A stretch of DNA of 64,000 bases, taken from contig CAVVXS010000009.1 in NCBI GenBank assembly GCA_963752225.1, positions 990,785-1,054,784 on the forward strand. The letters run 5' to 3'. A program made the position numbers and the translations under genes. The notes under the pieces are model-generated. The model made no database searches, was not told the origin of the DNA, and saw only the letters and a list, made by a program, of their open reading frames with translations. Position 1 is the stretch's first letter; each line of letters opens with the position of its first letter. Below, one piece after another: positions 1 to 7,589 of this stretch. Source of the stretch: JBBROS01 sp963752225. GTDB lineage: Bacteria > Pseudomonadota > Alphaproteobacteria > Acetobacterales > Acetobacteraceae.

Positions 1-54
1 CTGTCGCAGGCGCACTGGTGCCTACGATTTATCAATGTTGACAACGGGATTTGC

Positions 55-83
55 TTGTAAGCGGGCCCAGGCAGGCATATAAA
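55..83 (+). promoter_or_regulatory. candidate promoter of the primase gene
   Basis: A -35-like TTGTAA (55-60) is followed after 17 bp by a -10-like TATAAA (78-83). It would start transcription near position 90 and give a leader of about 140 nt before the primase ATG at 231. The leader opens with a GC-rich hairpin (arms 89-96 and 120-127). Sigma-70 style elements in a GC-rich alphaproteobacterium are only suggestive. Confidence 0.4.
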
Positions 84-138
84 GAAAAGACCCCGGGTCA
101 ACGCGCTGCCAGGCGCTCGCCGGGGTCTATCAGGGCAC
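81..138 (-). ncRNA. candidate antisense RNA over the primase leader
   Basis: Predicted, not observed. Transcription from the minus-strand promoter at 145-173 would begin near 138 and stop at a hairpin with 8-bp arms (127-120 pairing with 96-89), followed on that strand by a T-rich run (88-81). The product of about 55 nt would be fully complementary to the start of the primase mRNA. This layout is typical of countertranscript RNAs that set plasmid copy number, so a role in limiting primase expression is the natural inference. Confidence 0.35.
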
Positions 139-144
139 AGGCAA

Positions 145-173
145 AGTATACGGTCGGCAGAAGCTAGAAGCAA
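145..173 (-). promoter_or_regulatory. candidate antisense promoter in the primase leader
   Basis: On the minus strand TTGCTT (173-168) is followed by exactly 17 bp and then TATACT (150-145), five of six matches to the -10 consensus. It faces away from the primase gene and reads into the terminator-like hairpin at 81-127. The combination suggests a short antisense transcript. Confidence 0.45.
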
Positions 174-230
174 GCATTCTGTTGTTCTGTTTACAGACTG
201 CCTGCGCTCTCCAACGGGAGAGGGCACATC

Positions 231-2921
231 ATGGAACTCAAGTCAGCAATCAAAACACCGCCGGTCGGCGAGGATACGGTCGCAAGCGCCCTGGCGGGCG
301 AGGTCGTCGTGCCGGTGCCGGTTCCGGTGGCCGAGCAGAAGCCCGAGGGCAATGAGCTGCTCTACGCGTTCGGCGAGAGCCTGTTCGGCGCGGTAGCCGA
401 GAAGATGGTCAAACTGGGTTGGTCGGTGTTCCCTCAGACACGCGACAACGGACGCAAGCCGGGTTCCGTGTTCGGCGAGATGATCAAGTGGAGCACGATC
501 CGCGATCAGCGGCCGGACGCAGCAACTCTCGAAACCTGGGTCCGGCACTGCCGAGGTCATAACGTCGCATGCGTGTTCGGGCCCGCATCGGGGCATACGT
601 TCGCCGTCGACATCGACGTGACGGACGAGCGGTTGAGTGTCGAGGTATCCGACTTGGCCGACGAGATCCTGGGCTATACGCCGTTCCGGCGCGAGGGCAT
701 GGCACCGAAAATCGCCCTGATCTACCGGCACGCGCCGGACGACGTTGTGCCGTCTGTCAGCCGCCGCCTTGCGGGCACGGAGCATGGCATCGAGATTCTG
801 GGAGCAGGCAAGCTGCTCACATTCCACGGTCTCCACCACAAGACCGGCAGCTATTTCAAGTGGTTCAGCGGGTCGGGCGGAGGAGATCACCCGCTCGCGC
901 GCGGGCCGGAGGCAGTGCCGCTGGTGACTGCGGACCAGGTGAAGGCGTTCCTCGCAGCGGTGGACGCGCGCTGGAAGTTTGCGACCGCGTACACGGGCGC
1001 GTCCGCTGGCGGCGCCATGGTGTGGGGCAGCAGCGAGGGTGTGCGCGTGCCGCAGCTGCGGGCAGACGCGGAGCTCGAGCGTGGGCCGGACGGCAGGATC
1101 ACCGGGGGGCGCGAGGAATACCTGCGGTCTCTCGTGTGGCGCACCGTCGTGCTCGGCAACGGCGAGGCTTATCACGCTGCCGTCGCTGCCGGACCGGCAG
1201 CCGTGGACGAGTTCAAGGCCAACCTGGGCGCTGCAATCATCGAGGAGTTCCAGCGCTGCGCGGTGACGGACGGTCGGTGGCGTCTGGGCAGCCTGCATCG
1301 TGAAGTCACGGGGCGCGTCAACAGCCTGGTCGCAAAGGCGCTTTCGGGGCTCATCGAGATCAAGTGCCAGCCGCCGGTGATGTCGGCGGCCGATCGTCGG
1401 GCAGTGATGCCAACAATCACGATCAGGGCGGGCGAGATCACCGAAGCTGTTGACGCCGCGGAGGCCGCGCTGATCGCTCAACATCGCAACATCTTCGCTT
1501 ACAACTCGACGATCGTCGGCATCGACCAGGTCGACCGGCGGACCGCAGGCGGCAAGGTCCGAGTAAGCCGCGTGATTGAGCGCGACGAGGTAAGCCTGCG
1601 CGAGGACCTGGCGAACTGCGCCGTTTTCGAACGCTTCGACGTACGCAAAGGCGCACCGCAGCGCATTGACCCGCCCCTGGACGTTGTTCGGACGCTGCTG
1701 GCGCGCCGCGGGCGCTGGAGCCTGCCGCTGCTCGAAGCGCAGGTTAGCGCGCCGACGCTTCGGCCCGATGGGTCGGTGCTCGACACGCCTGGCTACGACG
1801 AGGTCACGGGCCTCTACTATGACCCAGCTGGCGCCACGTTCCCGGCCATCCCAGCTTCGCCAACCAGGGTGGATGCCGAGGCAGCGTTGGGTGTGCTGTG
1901 GTCCGCAATCGAGAGCTTTCCGTTCGTAAACGAAGTCGACCAGTCCTGCGCCCTGGGCGCGCTCCTGACCGCGACGATCCGCCGGAGCCTGCCGAGTGCG
2001 CCGATGTTCCCCGTTGCCGCGCCGGTGGCGGGGTCGGGGAAGACAAAGCTCGCCAACATCGTTGCGGTAATCGCGACTGGTTCGGAGGCTGAGGTCGTCT
2101 CTCAGGGCCGCACGGAAGAAGAGAATGCGAAGATCCTGGGCTCAACCCTGGCAGAATGCGCGCCGGTCGTGCTGATCGACAACTGTAACATCGAGATCGG
2201 CGGGAGCTTTATGGAGCAGCTGCTCACGAGCGACCGGGTGAAAGTGCGCATCCTCGGCAAGAGCGAGATGCGCACGGTGTCAACAAATGCGCTTCTGCTC
2301 GCGACTGGCAACAATCTGGTCATCGCCCGCGACATGACCCGGCGGTGCCTGCCCATTCGGCTAGATCCAGGGGTCGAGCGGCCGGAGACTCTCGAGTACG
2401 AGCACGAGCCGGTGTCTGAGGCAAAGCGGCGGCGGCCGGAGCTGGTCGCGGCTGCGCTGACCGTGCTCCGAGCGTTCCATGTCGCTGGTCGCCCGCGCCA
2501 GGCCACGCCGCTCGGCAGCTTCGAGGTCTGGAGCAGCTGGATCCGTGATGCATTGCTCTGGCTTGGTATGGCAGACCCGTGCCTTGCGATTGAAACGGCC
2601 CGCGAGAGCGACCCGAAGCTGGAAGCGATGGCAGCGATCATCACGCAGTGGCAAGCGAACGTCGGAGACACCCGTGTTTCCGTGCGTCAGCTGATTGACG
2701 CGGCAACTAAGAAGAGGGCCACCTCGCAATGGGCCGACGAGTTCGTTTGCCCTGACTTCCGTGAAGCCCTGCTTGCAGTGGCGGGCGACGGCGGCGCGGT
2801 CAATGGCCGCAGGCTCGGCAAGTGGCTGTCAGCGCACGCTGGGCGGCTCGTCAACGGCGTTAAGATCGAGAAAGCGGGCGTGCTCGAGGGCGTCCAGCAG
2901 TGGACGCTTGGCGGCAGCTAG
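231..2921 (+). CDS. bifunctional primase-polymerase / helicase replication protein
   Basis: This 896-residue protein joins an archaeo-eukaryotic-type primase-polymerase domain (about residues 55-245) to a C-terminal P-loop ATPase, and would prime and unwind DNA for a plasmid or phage. The acidic metal-binding motif is visible as AVDID near residues 125-129, with a conserved His in LTFHGLHH further on. The ATPase has Walker A GSGKTK near residue 603 and a Walker B-like VVLIDN near 647. The ATG is preceded by GGGAGAGGG with 6-nt spacing. The leader carries a hairpin and a possible antisense RNA, and a repeat-rich gap follows the stop. The family is typical of phage, satellite and plasmid replicons. 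The middle third (about residues 250-580) was not assigned. Confidence 0.85.
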   Translation: MELKSAIKTPPVGEDTVASALAGEVVVPVPVPVAEQKPEGNELLYAFGESLFGAVAEKMVKLGWSVFPQTRDNGRKPGSVFGEMIKWSTIRDQRPDAATLETWVRHCRGHNVACVFGPASGHTFAVDIDVTDERLSVEVSDLADEILGYTPFRREGMAPKIALIYRHAPDDVVPSVSRRLAGTEHGIEILGAGKLLTFHGLHHKTGSYFKWFSGSGGGDHPLARGPEAVPLVTADQVKAFLAAVDARWKFATAYTGASAGGAMVWGSSEGVRVPQLRADAELERGPDGRITGGREEYLRSLVWRTVVLGNGEAYHAAVAAGPAAVDEFKANLGAAIIEEFQRCAVTDGRWRLGSLHREVTGRVNSLVAKALSGLIEIKCQPPVMSAADRRAVMPTITIRAGEITEAVDAAEAALIAQHRNIFAYNSTIVGIDQVDRRTAGGKVRVSRVIERDEVSLREDLANCAVFERFDVRKGAPQRIDPPLDVVRTLLARRGRWSLPLLEAQVSAPTLRPDGSVLDTPGYDEVTGLYYDPAGATFPAIPASPTRVDAEAALGVLWSAIESFPFVNEVDQSCALGALLTATIRRSLPSAPMFPVAAPVAGSGKTKLANIVAVIATGSEAEVVSQGRTEEENAKILGSTLAECAPVVLIDNCNIEIGGSFMEQLLTSDRVKVRILGKSEMRTVSTNALLLATGNNLVIARDMTRRCLPIRLDPGVERPETLEYEHEPVSEAKRRRPELVAAALTVLRAFHVAGRPRQATPLGSFEVWSSWIRDALLWLGMADPCLAIETARESDPKLEAMAAIITQWQANVGDTRVSVRQLIDAATKKRATSQWADEFVCPDFREALLAVAGDGGAVNGRRLGKWLSAHAGRLVNGVKIEKAGVLEGVQQWTLGGS

Positions 2922-2951
2922 CCAACTGACGACGTCTCGCCCGGCTTCCCG

Positions 2952-2986
2952 ACCCACCGCGCTTCACCGGCGCGGTGGGTTCCTTT
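2952..2986 (+). terminator. rho-independent terminator after the primase gene
   Basis: Perfect 11-bp arms (2952-2962 and 2970-2980) enclose a 7-nt loop and are followed by a T-rich tract (2980-2988). It lies 30 bp past the primase stop codon. The stem contains the same GGTGGGTT word that recurs in the following gap. Confidence 0.85.
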
Positions 2987-3251
2987 TTGCGTCCCTTCCT
3001 CCCGGCCTGCGCGGCGCGCTCGCTCAACTCTGGTTCCGGTGCGTTTGGCGGTGGGTTCCGGTGGGTTGGCGGTGGGTTTCAAAAGCGCCAAATCCACCGA
3101 GCTAACTCGTTGTGTTCAGGCATTATTTTGGTTCAACGGTGTGTTTGGTGTGTTTGTTTTTCTAAGCTTACGTGAGAAATGTCACTCTGACACTTATAGG
3201 GAGCGGGGTCTGGAGAACCCACCAAAGCCACCATACCCACCGGAACCCACC
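2953..3251. repeat. GGTGGG/CCCACC repeat cluster, candidate origin
   Basis: The gap after the primase carries eight copies of GGTGGG or its complement. GGTGGG sits at 2974, 3050, 3060 and 3071; CCCACC sits at 2953, 3218, 3236 and 3246. A perfect 17-bp inverted repeat pairs 3050-3066 with 3235-3251. Between the two clusters lies a comparatively AT-rich stretch (about 3095-3200). Repeats flanking an AT-rich segment beside a replication gene resemble an iteron-type or primase-dependent origin. That role is inferred. The rest of the gap up to 3453 shows no gene. Confidence 0.45.
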
Positions 3252-3453
3252 TCTGGACAACAGGGAGGTCCTGGCGCGCCAGCCCGGCGCAGCCGGAACG
3301 GGGAAGAGTAGGCGCGCGCGCCACTCCCGCCCAACAACAACCCTCACTCGCCCCCCAGCAAACCCTTGTTTTGTCGGCATTCCCCAACATACCTTCTATA
3401 TACGCTCACAGAGACGCGATTTCGTTTCCGATACGGTCGGGGGGCCGGAAGCC

Positions 3454-4200
3454 ATGCAGAAGCTCAAGAAGGGCGCGCAAGCACCAGCACCGGTGGCCGT
3501 CACAGACCCGGCGACGCTGCTCACCGCCGATCAGCTCGCCCGGATCCGGCTAGCTCACCCCGCCTTGGGCGACGCTGAGCTATGTGCCGAGATCCTGCGC
3601 GTGCGCGCTCAGCGGCAGGCAGCCCGCTCGGCAGAGCTGACCCACGTCCGGTCGCTGTGCCCGCCCTCAGACCCCAGCAACGCCCCGGCCGAGCGCTGGC
3701 AGCGCGGCTCGGAGCCGCTCGAAGTCCCGCGCGCACCAGGTGACCGGCGGCCGGTCCAACGCAGCGACAGCGGCCTGGCGCAGCTCCGGCGCGCAAAAAA
3801 GATCGGGGATGCCGAGGTCACCGGAGCAGACAGGTTCCGATCAGACTACGAACTGGGCGTTCATGGCGCCCGGGATCCGGAGAAGTCGGGGTCCGGCGGC
3901 GGCGTGGACGGATACAACATTTCGGCTATCGACGCATTGACCCGGTTCAGCAAAGCGAGCGCGGCAGTCGGGCGTTTTGGCAGCAGCCTGCTGGTTGCTT
4001 TCGTCTGTGAGGGCATGTCGATCAATGCGATCTCCCAGGACGCCGCGCGCGCGGGCTGGAGCCGCCAGGATCTCGTAGGCGCCGTCGTTGCAACTCTGAC
4101 ACGGCTCACCGAGCATTACGAAACCGTCGACAGCACGAAGCCCGGACAGCTGCCGCCGTGGGAGGCCAGCCGGGTGGCGGCGGAACGGAGGGCAGCATGA
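3454..4200 (+). CDS. hypothetical protein, DUF6456-like C-terminal region
   Basis: A 248-residue protein. The N-terminal half is charged and low in complexity; the C-terminal half (from about residue 130) begins GADRFRSDYELGVHG and continues into a helical region. That layout resembles DUF6456-type proteins of phages and alphaproteobacteria, some of which may act in transcription control. I start at the ATG at 3454; the frame stays open upstream but has no better start. Its stop overlaps the next gene's ATG, so it opens a tightly coupled operon. The family match is tentative. Confidence 0.65.
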   Translation: MQKLKKGAQAPAPVAVTDPATLLTADQLARIRLAHPALGDAELCAEILRVRAQRQAARSAELTHVRSLCPPSDPSNAPAERWQRGSEPLEVPRAPGDRRPVQRSDSGLAQLRRAKKIGDAEVTGADRFRSDYELGVHGARDPEKSGSGGGVDGYNISAIDALTRFSKASAAVGRFGSSLLVAFVCEGMSINAISQDAARAGWSRQDLVGAVVATLTRLTEHYETVDSTKPGQLPPWEASRVAAERRAA

Positions 4201-4544
4201 CGCTCGGCGGCTTCATCGACGCCCTGACGGCTGTGCCGCCGGGGAGCCGCGTCGCTCTCGCCTGCGGCCGCTCTCCCGGCCACCTGCAAGCCGCCGGGCG
4301 TGCACACGTGGCAGTAGCCTTGGGCTACCCTGGCGTTCGGACAGCTGGCGACATGCTCGACGAAGCACGCAATGCGCTCGGGCGGCGGCACATGCGTTAC
4401 GTCGGCGGCACCGTGACCCCGACAGCTGACAGCCCACTCTGGCTCGCGACCTGGGATGCGGACATCGGAAGCCGGGTGATCGGTGCGAAGCTTGAGAACG
4501 ACGTGCTGTGGATTCAGACCGGATACCCGGAGCCAGTGTCGTGA
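4197..4544 (+). CDS. hypothetical phage-type protein
   Basis: A 115-residue unknown, MTLGGFIDAL at the start, with no recognised domain. The ATG overlaps the previous stop as ATGA (4197-4200), which argues for translational coupling and fixes the start. Its own stop overlaps the next gene's GTG. It is a soluble mixed alpha/beta-looking sequence, probably an early backbone gene. Confidence 0.65.
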   Translation: MTLGGFIDALTAVPPGSRVALACGRSPGHLQAAGRAHVAVALGYPGVRTAGDMLDEARNALGRRHMRYVGGTVTPTADSPLWLATWDADIGSRVIGAKLENDVLWIQTGYPEPVS

Positions 4545-4810
4545 CCCGTAACACAGTCACGGCCGACGACGCCGACTTGGCGCTCTACGATGTCGACCCC
4601 GGGGACCCGGCCGCCCCCGAGCTGCTCGACGCTATAGAACATCAATCCGCACGCCTCGCGGCCGCCCACGCCGCCTGCGGCCCCGCAGCATTTTTCCGGC
4701 ACCTGAGCATGCAGCTCACGCGTTTGCAGACTGAGCTCGCTGTCGCCGAAAGAGACCTGCTGGACGCCCTCGCATTCCAGGCGCCGGGGCCCGCCGACAC
4801 CATTCATTGA
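4541..4810 (+). CDS. hypothetical small protein
   Basis: An 89-residue acidic, largely helical protein with no recognised family. The GTG at 4541 overlaps the preceding stop (GTGA), which I prefer over an in-frame ATG at 4508 that would overlap the upstream gene more deeply. It is the third member of the coupled small-gene run. Confidence 0.6.
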   Translation: MTRNTVTADDADLALYDVDPGDPAAPELLDAIEHQSARLAAAHAACGPAAFFRHLSMQLTRLQTELAVAERDLLDALAFQAPGPADTIH

Positions 4811-4824
4811 ACAGGAGAACCGAG

Positions 4825-5061
4825 ATGTTCGCACGCACACGCGCTACCGCTGCCGACCTGCTCCGCACGCTGCCCGGCGTGCAGACGATCGCCACTGCCG
4901 ACCGCTTGTCGGTGATCATGCCGGGCGATAGCTACACGATCATCGACGCCGACCCGGTCCAGGTCCTCGACGCCGACGGCGAGCCGCTGAAAATGATGTT
5001 CGCCGACTGGCAGGAAGCCGTCGACTATGTCGCGCGGGCGTTGGCTCTGCGGGCAGCCTGA
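4825..5061 (+). CDS. hypothetical small protein
   Basis: A 78-residue unknown rich in Asp and Ala. The ATG at 4825 has a clear AGGAGA at 4813-4818. An in-frame TTG at 4807 is possible but less likely. It sits 14 bp after the previous gene, in the same probable operon. Confidence 0.65.
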   Translation: MFARTRATAADLLRTLPGVQTIATADRLSVIMPGDSYTIIDADPVQVLDADGEPLKMMFADWQEAVDYVARALALRAA

Positions 5062-5106
5062 CAGGCAAAGTTGCCGCCGGGTGAGGTCCTGGATAGCGTA
5101 GCTCTC

Positions 5107-5529
5107 ATGCCTGACAGCTACCCCGGCTCAGCTTACGGAAGCGTTGCGACCGCGCTGACGGCGTTGCTCGTCTGGCAAGCCGTCGCGACCTTCGCGGCGG
5201 CCGTCGGCATCCTCGGCTGGCAGGCATACAGCTGGCTCCGATACGCCGTGTGGCCGCCCGTGACCGTGCGGGCCGCCATGAACTTTGCCAACTGGCACCC
5301 GGCCGACATCGAGTGGATCGGCGCCCAGCGCATGCTTGATTCCGTCTACAGTTCGAGCCTGATCATCGCGTTGATGTTTGCGCTCACGCTGTCGCTCCTG
5401 GTCGTCGGCAGTCTCTCGTCGTCCCTGAGTGCCCGAGACCGCAAGCTAGCAGACGCCTGGCGCGAGGCCCGCTGGGCCCGGGAGCGGGAACGTCGACGGC
5501 CCAGGCCCACGACAGAGCATTGCAACTGA
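5107..5529 (+). CDS. small membrane protein with two hydrophobic segments
   Basis: About 140 residues with two hydrophobic stretches, around residues 15-40 and 85-105, and a strongly basic Arg-rich tail. The pattern predicts an inner-membrane protein with a cytoplasmic positive C-terminus. A TTG at 5071 could extend it by 12 residues; I prefer the ATG. Its place in a phage-like run raises the possibility of a lysis or superinfection role, but nothing specific shows this. Confidence 0.55.
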   Translation: MPDSYPGSAYGSVATALTALLVWQAVATFAAAVGILGWQAYSWLRYAVWPPVTVRAAMNFANWHPADIEWIGAQRMLDSVYSSSLIIALMFALTLSLLVVGSLSSSLSARDRKLADAWREARWARERERRRPRPTTEHCN

Positions 5530-5573
5530 TAACGAAATGAGCATCGACTGCGGCGCGGCGTTTGGGCATCCCT

Positions 5574-5990
5574 ATGCCCATGCGCCTGCACCGAATGACG
5601 ATCATCTCACTACTGCTGTCCAGCATGGGGGCAGCCGCTCAAATGCCCGGCACGGCCGAGCAGCAGGCCCGGGAGGCCATTCAGCGTAGGCAGGACCTCG
5701 AGCAGGAACGGCTAGACAACCTGCCGTCAATCAACAAGCGTTCGGACGGATGCCGGGGCATGTCCGAGAGCTCCATCGTCAACGACCCTCAGAACACGAT
5801 GTCGAACGGCGGCTACGTAATCGTAAATGCATGGGACCTCCACCCGTACTACCTGAACTCCTTCGGCAGGGACATGTGGGGTTGCGCCGGATACGTCAGG
5901 GTAGTCCGGAGCAGCGGTTACCCGGCCACAGTTCGGTTCCTCCAAAGCACTAAGCCCGACGGCACCGAGGTCATGGGCTTCATGGACTGA
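5574..5990 (+). CDS. secreted hypothetical protein with signal peptide
   Basis: A 138-residue protein starting with a classic Sec signal (basic MPMRLHRM, a hydrophobic core, then AAAQ near residue 22). A charged Gln/Arg-rich stretch follows, then a C-terminal domain with two Cys (SDGCRGM and WGCAGY) that could form a disulfide in the periplasm. No family recognised. It is the last plus-strand gene before convergent minus-strand genes. Confidence 0.6.
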   Translation: MPMRLHRMTIISLLLSSMGAAAQMPGTAEQQAREAIQRRQDLEQERLDNLPSINKRSDGCRGMSESSIVNDPQNTMSNGGYVIVNAWDLHPYYLNSFGRDMWGCAGYVRVVRSSGYPATVRFLQSTKPDGTEVMGFMD

Positions 5991-6053
5991 TGCCCGTTCG
6001 CCCTCCGTTGTTGAAAATTGTTGAACCCGACTGCCCCGATCAGCAGAAGCAAT

Positions 6054-6084
6054 GAAGCCCACCAGGATGACCGCAGCGGGCTTC
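6054..6084 (-). terminator. hairpin terminator-like element
   Basis: 7-bp arms (6054-6060 and 6078-6084) overlap the end of the minus-strand gene at 6083-6370. The sequence downstream on the minus strand is only moderately T-rich. It shares the internal CCAGGATGAC word with the hairpin at 6910-6934, so it looks like a repeated terminator type on this replicon. Confidence 0.5.
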
Positions 6085-6370
6085 ACGCTGTTGAGCGCGC
6101 TATCATTGCCTTGAGCCTATTTTCGATTGAAGCCCGAACCGGTTCGGGCTTGCCCGGCCCAATCACGGCGGCCGAAGTCTCGAGCTCTTGAAGGATCTCT
6201 TCATAAGACCGCATCGCCCTATCAAGACCAGCTTTAACATCTTCAGGGAACGCCAGCGGCCACGGATGGCCCTCCACTTTCCAAGTGGCGATGCCGTCGT
6301 CTTCCTGGATCCTTGTCTGGATACCCTCCATGACCGAGTGCTGGAGATATTCAATATAGCTAGCGGGCAT
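6083..6370 (-). CDS. hypothetical small protein
   Basis: A 95-residue, mostly helical acidic protein (MPASYIEYLQHSVMEG at the start). The chosen ATG at 6370 has a strong AGGGAGGG upstream; a longer in-frame reading to 6415 lacks one. Base composition is less GC-rich than the surroundings. No family recognised. Confidence 0.65.
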   Translation of the reverse strand: MPASYIEYLQHSVMEGIQTRIQEDDGIATWKVEGHPWPLAFPEDVKAGLDRAMRSYEEILQELETSAAVIGPGKPEPVRASIENRLKAMIARSTA

Positions 6371-6439
6371 ATCGACTCCCTCCCTAAGGAAAAGCTTAGT
6401 CTTCAGAATTTCCATTATTTCGCCATGTAGCGGAGTAAA

Positions 6440-6778
6440 TTACTTTGTCCGTAACGTACTCCATATCTTTGCGTTGGCCTCTAAGAACGGAAGTTCCGGT
6501 TCTTTTACCGGCAGTTCGTTCTCCAGGCGCATCCCGATTCTCCAGACATTCGTAATAAGTTCGATGTTGCTGTGGAGCGGGGCGTAGAACTCCTGGATCT
6601 GCCTCTGATAGTAGTTTAGTCGCAGTTCAAGACGGCGAGTTCGATCAGCTTGGCGTCTGGCGGCTTCCCTTGCTTCGACTTCACGCCTGCGCGTGAATTC
6701 ATGCAGAACAATCCATCCAACTCCTGCTACGGCAGAGCTGAGCAGAGCAGAAACGAGAGCGACCGTTGGTGCATCCAC
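6440..6778 (-). CDS. hypothetical membrane-anchored coiled-coil protein
   Basis: A 112-residue protein with one N-terminal transmembrane segment (about residues 5-25) followed by a basic helical stretch (FTRRREVEAREAARRQ) and a C-terminal region that may be amphipathic. The GTG at 6778 has GGGGGAAG upstream. It is AT-richer than the cargo genes. The topology, an anchored cytoplasmic coil, recalls small phage or plasmid membrane proteins, but no function can be assigned. Confidence 0.6.
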   Translation of the reverse strand: MDAPTVALVSALLSSAVAGVGWIVLHEFTRRREVEAREAARRQADRTRRLELRLNYYQRQIQEFYAPLHSNIELITNVWRIGMRLENELPVKEPELPFLEANAKIWSTLRTK

Positions 6779-6909
6779 GGCATCTTCCCCCGAAACGATC
6801 CCGCTGAGCTATGGTGCGCGTCGGAATACGTCAAGCCCTCCTGGTCATCGCAGGTTCGGGGTCGCACTGATGTGCGGGAGAGCTCGAACCTGGCTGCGAG
6901 CACAAGAAA

Positions 6910-6934
6910 GCCCGCCAGGATCACTCCGGCGGGC
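6910..6934 (-). terminator. rho-independent terminator of the small RHH operon
   Basis: Perfect 7-bp arms (6910-6916 and 6928-6934) are followed on the minus strand by a T-rich run. It lies just past the stop of the minus-strand gene at 6958-7245. Confidence 0.7.
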
Positions 6935-6957
6935 CTCATGCCTTCTAGTCTGCAAGT

Positions 6958-7245
6958 TCAGCGCTCGCTGAACACGTCCGGCCCGTCATCGAGCTCCGGC
7001 GAGCGGTACACGCGCTTGTATTGCTCCTCCAGGTCGCTTGCGTAACCCTCAAGCGCCAGCCCGATCACCTCGTTGTCGGTGAGCTGAAGCCCGAGGTTAC
7101 CGCGGATGACGGCCATGCATTCGAGGCCCTGCTTAGACAGCCTGATCGTTTTCCGCGCGCCCCCGGCAGCTGCCAGCCGCCGGAGAGACGCTTGGAAACG
7201 GCCGCTGGCGCTGGTGCCGGGCGGATGTAGTCGGGCGCGGCTCAT
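6958..7245 (-). CDS. ribbon-helix-helix-like small DNA-binding protein
   Basis: A 95-residue protein. Residues 30-75 read as a beta strand followed by two helices (GARKTIRLSKQGLE then LTDNEVIGLALEGYA), the layout of MetJ/Arc-type ribbon-helix-helix repressors. The acidic C-terminal tail could bind a partner. The ATG overlaps the stop of the 48-codon gene upstream, so the two are translationally coupled and share the terminator at 6910-6934. A regulatory role is inferred from fold pattern only. Confidence 0.6.
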   Translation of the reverse strand: MSRARLHPPGTSASGRFQASLRRLAAAGGARKTIRLSKQGLECMAVIRGNLGLQLTDNEVIGLALEGYASDLEEQYKRVYRSPELDDGPDVFSER

Positions 7246-7388
7246 CGTGCGTTGTCCGGCGGCGTGCGGACGCCCTTGGCGGCCAGGATCTCGGCCATCT
7301 CGGCGGACAGACGCTCCAGGGCGGCGGCGTGCTCAACGCTGACCCTCCGCAGTGCTGGAAACGAGTATTGCGGTGCTTCACTCATCAT
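7242..7388 (-). CDS. 48-residue hypothetical protein coupled to the RHH gene
   Basis: A short gene reading MMSEAPQYSF and ending VRTPPDNAR, with one central amphipathic helix (HAAALERLSAEMAEIL). It begins at a double ATG with GGGAG upstream, and its TGA overlaps the ATG of the next gene. Overlap, ribosome site and codon use support it as real. It could be an RHH-like partner or antitoxin-like peptide. Confidence 0.6.
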   Translation of the reverse strand: MMSEAPQYSFPALRRVSVEHAAALERLSAEMAEILAAKGVRTPPDNAR

Positions 7389-7589
7389 CGGTCTCCCAGG
7401 GCCAGTACTTGGCCCCGCTTACCAATAAGTAGCTGCTACGATTGCTGAGTACAAGGGCGATCCGTTGACTAACCGGCAAATTCTTGCTTACATTCTGCCC
7501 ATGACCTCGCAGCACACACGACAGCTGATACGCCCGGGCCGCTAGCTCCGCCGCCGCTTGTCTGTCCGCGTTCTCCGAGGTCCTTTCCG

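Noticed and set aside
243..1484. 413-codon minus-strand open frame
   Set aside because: It lies wholly inside the primase gene, has no family resemblance and is expected by chance in high-GC DNA.
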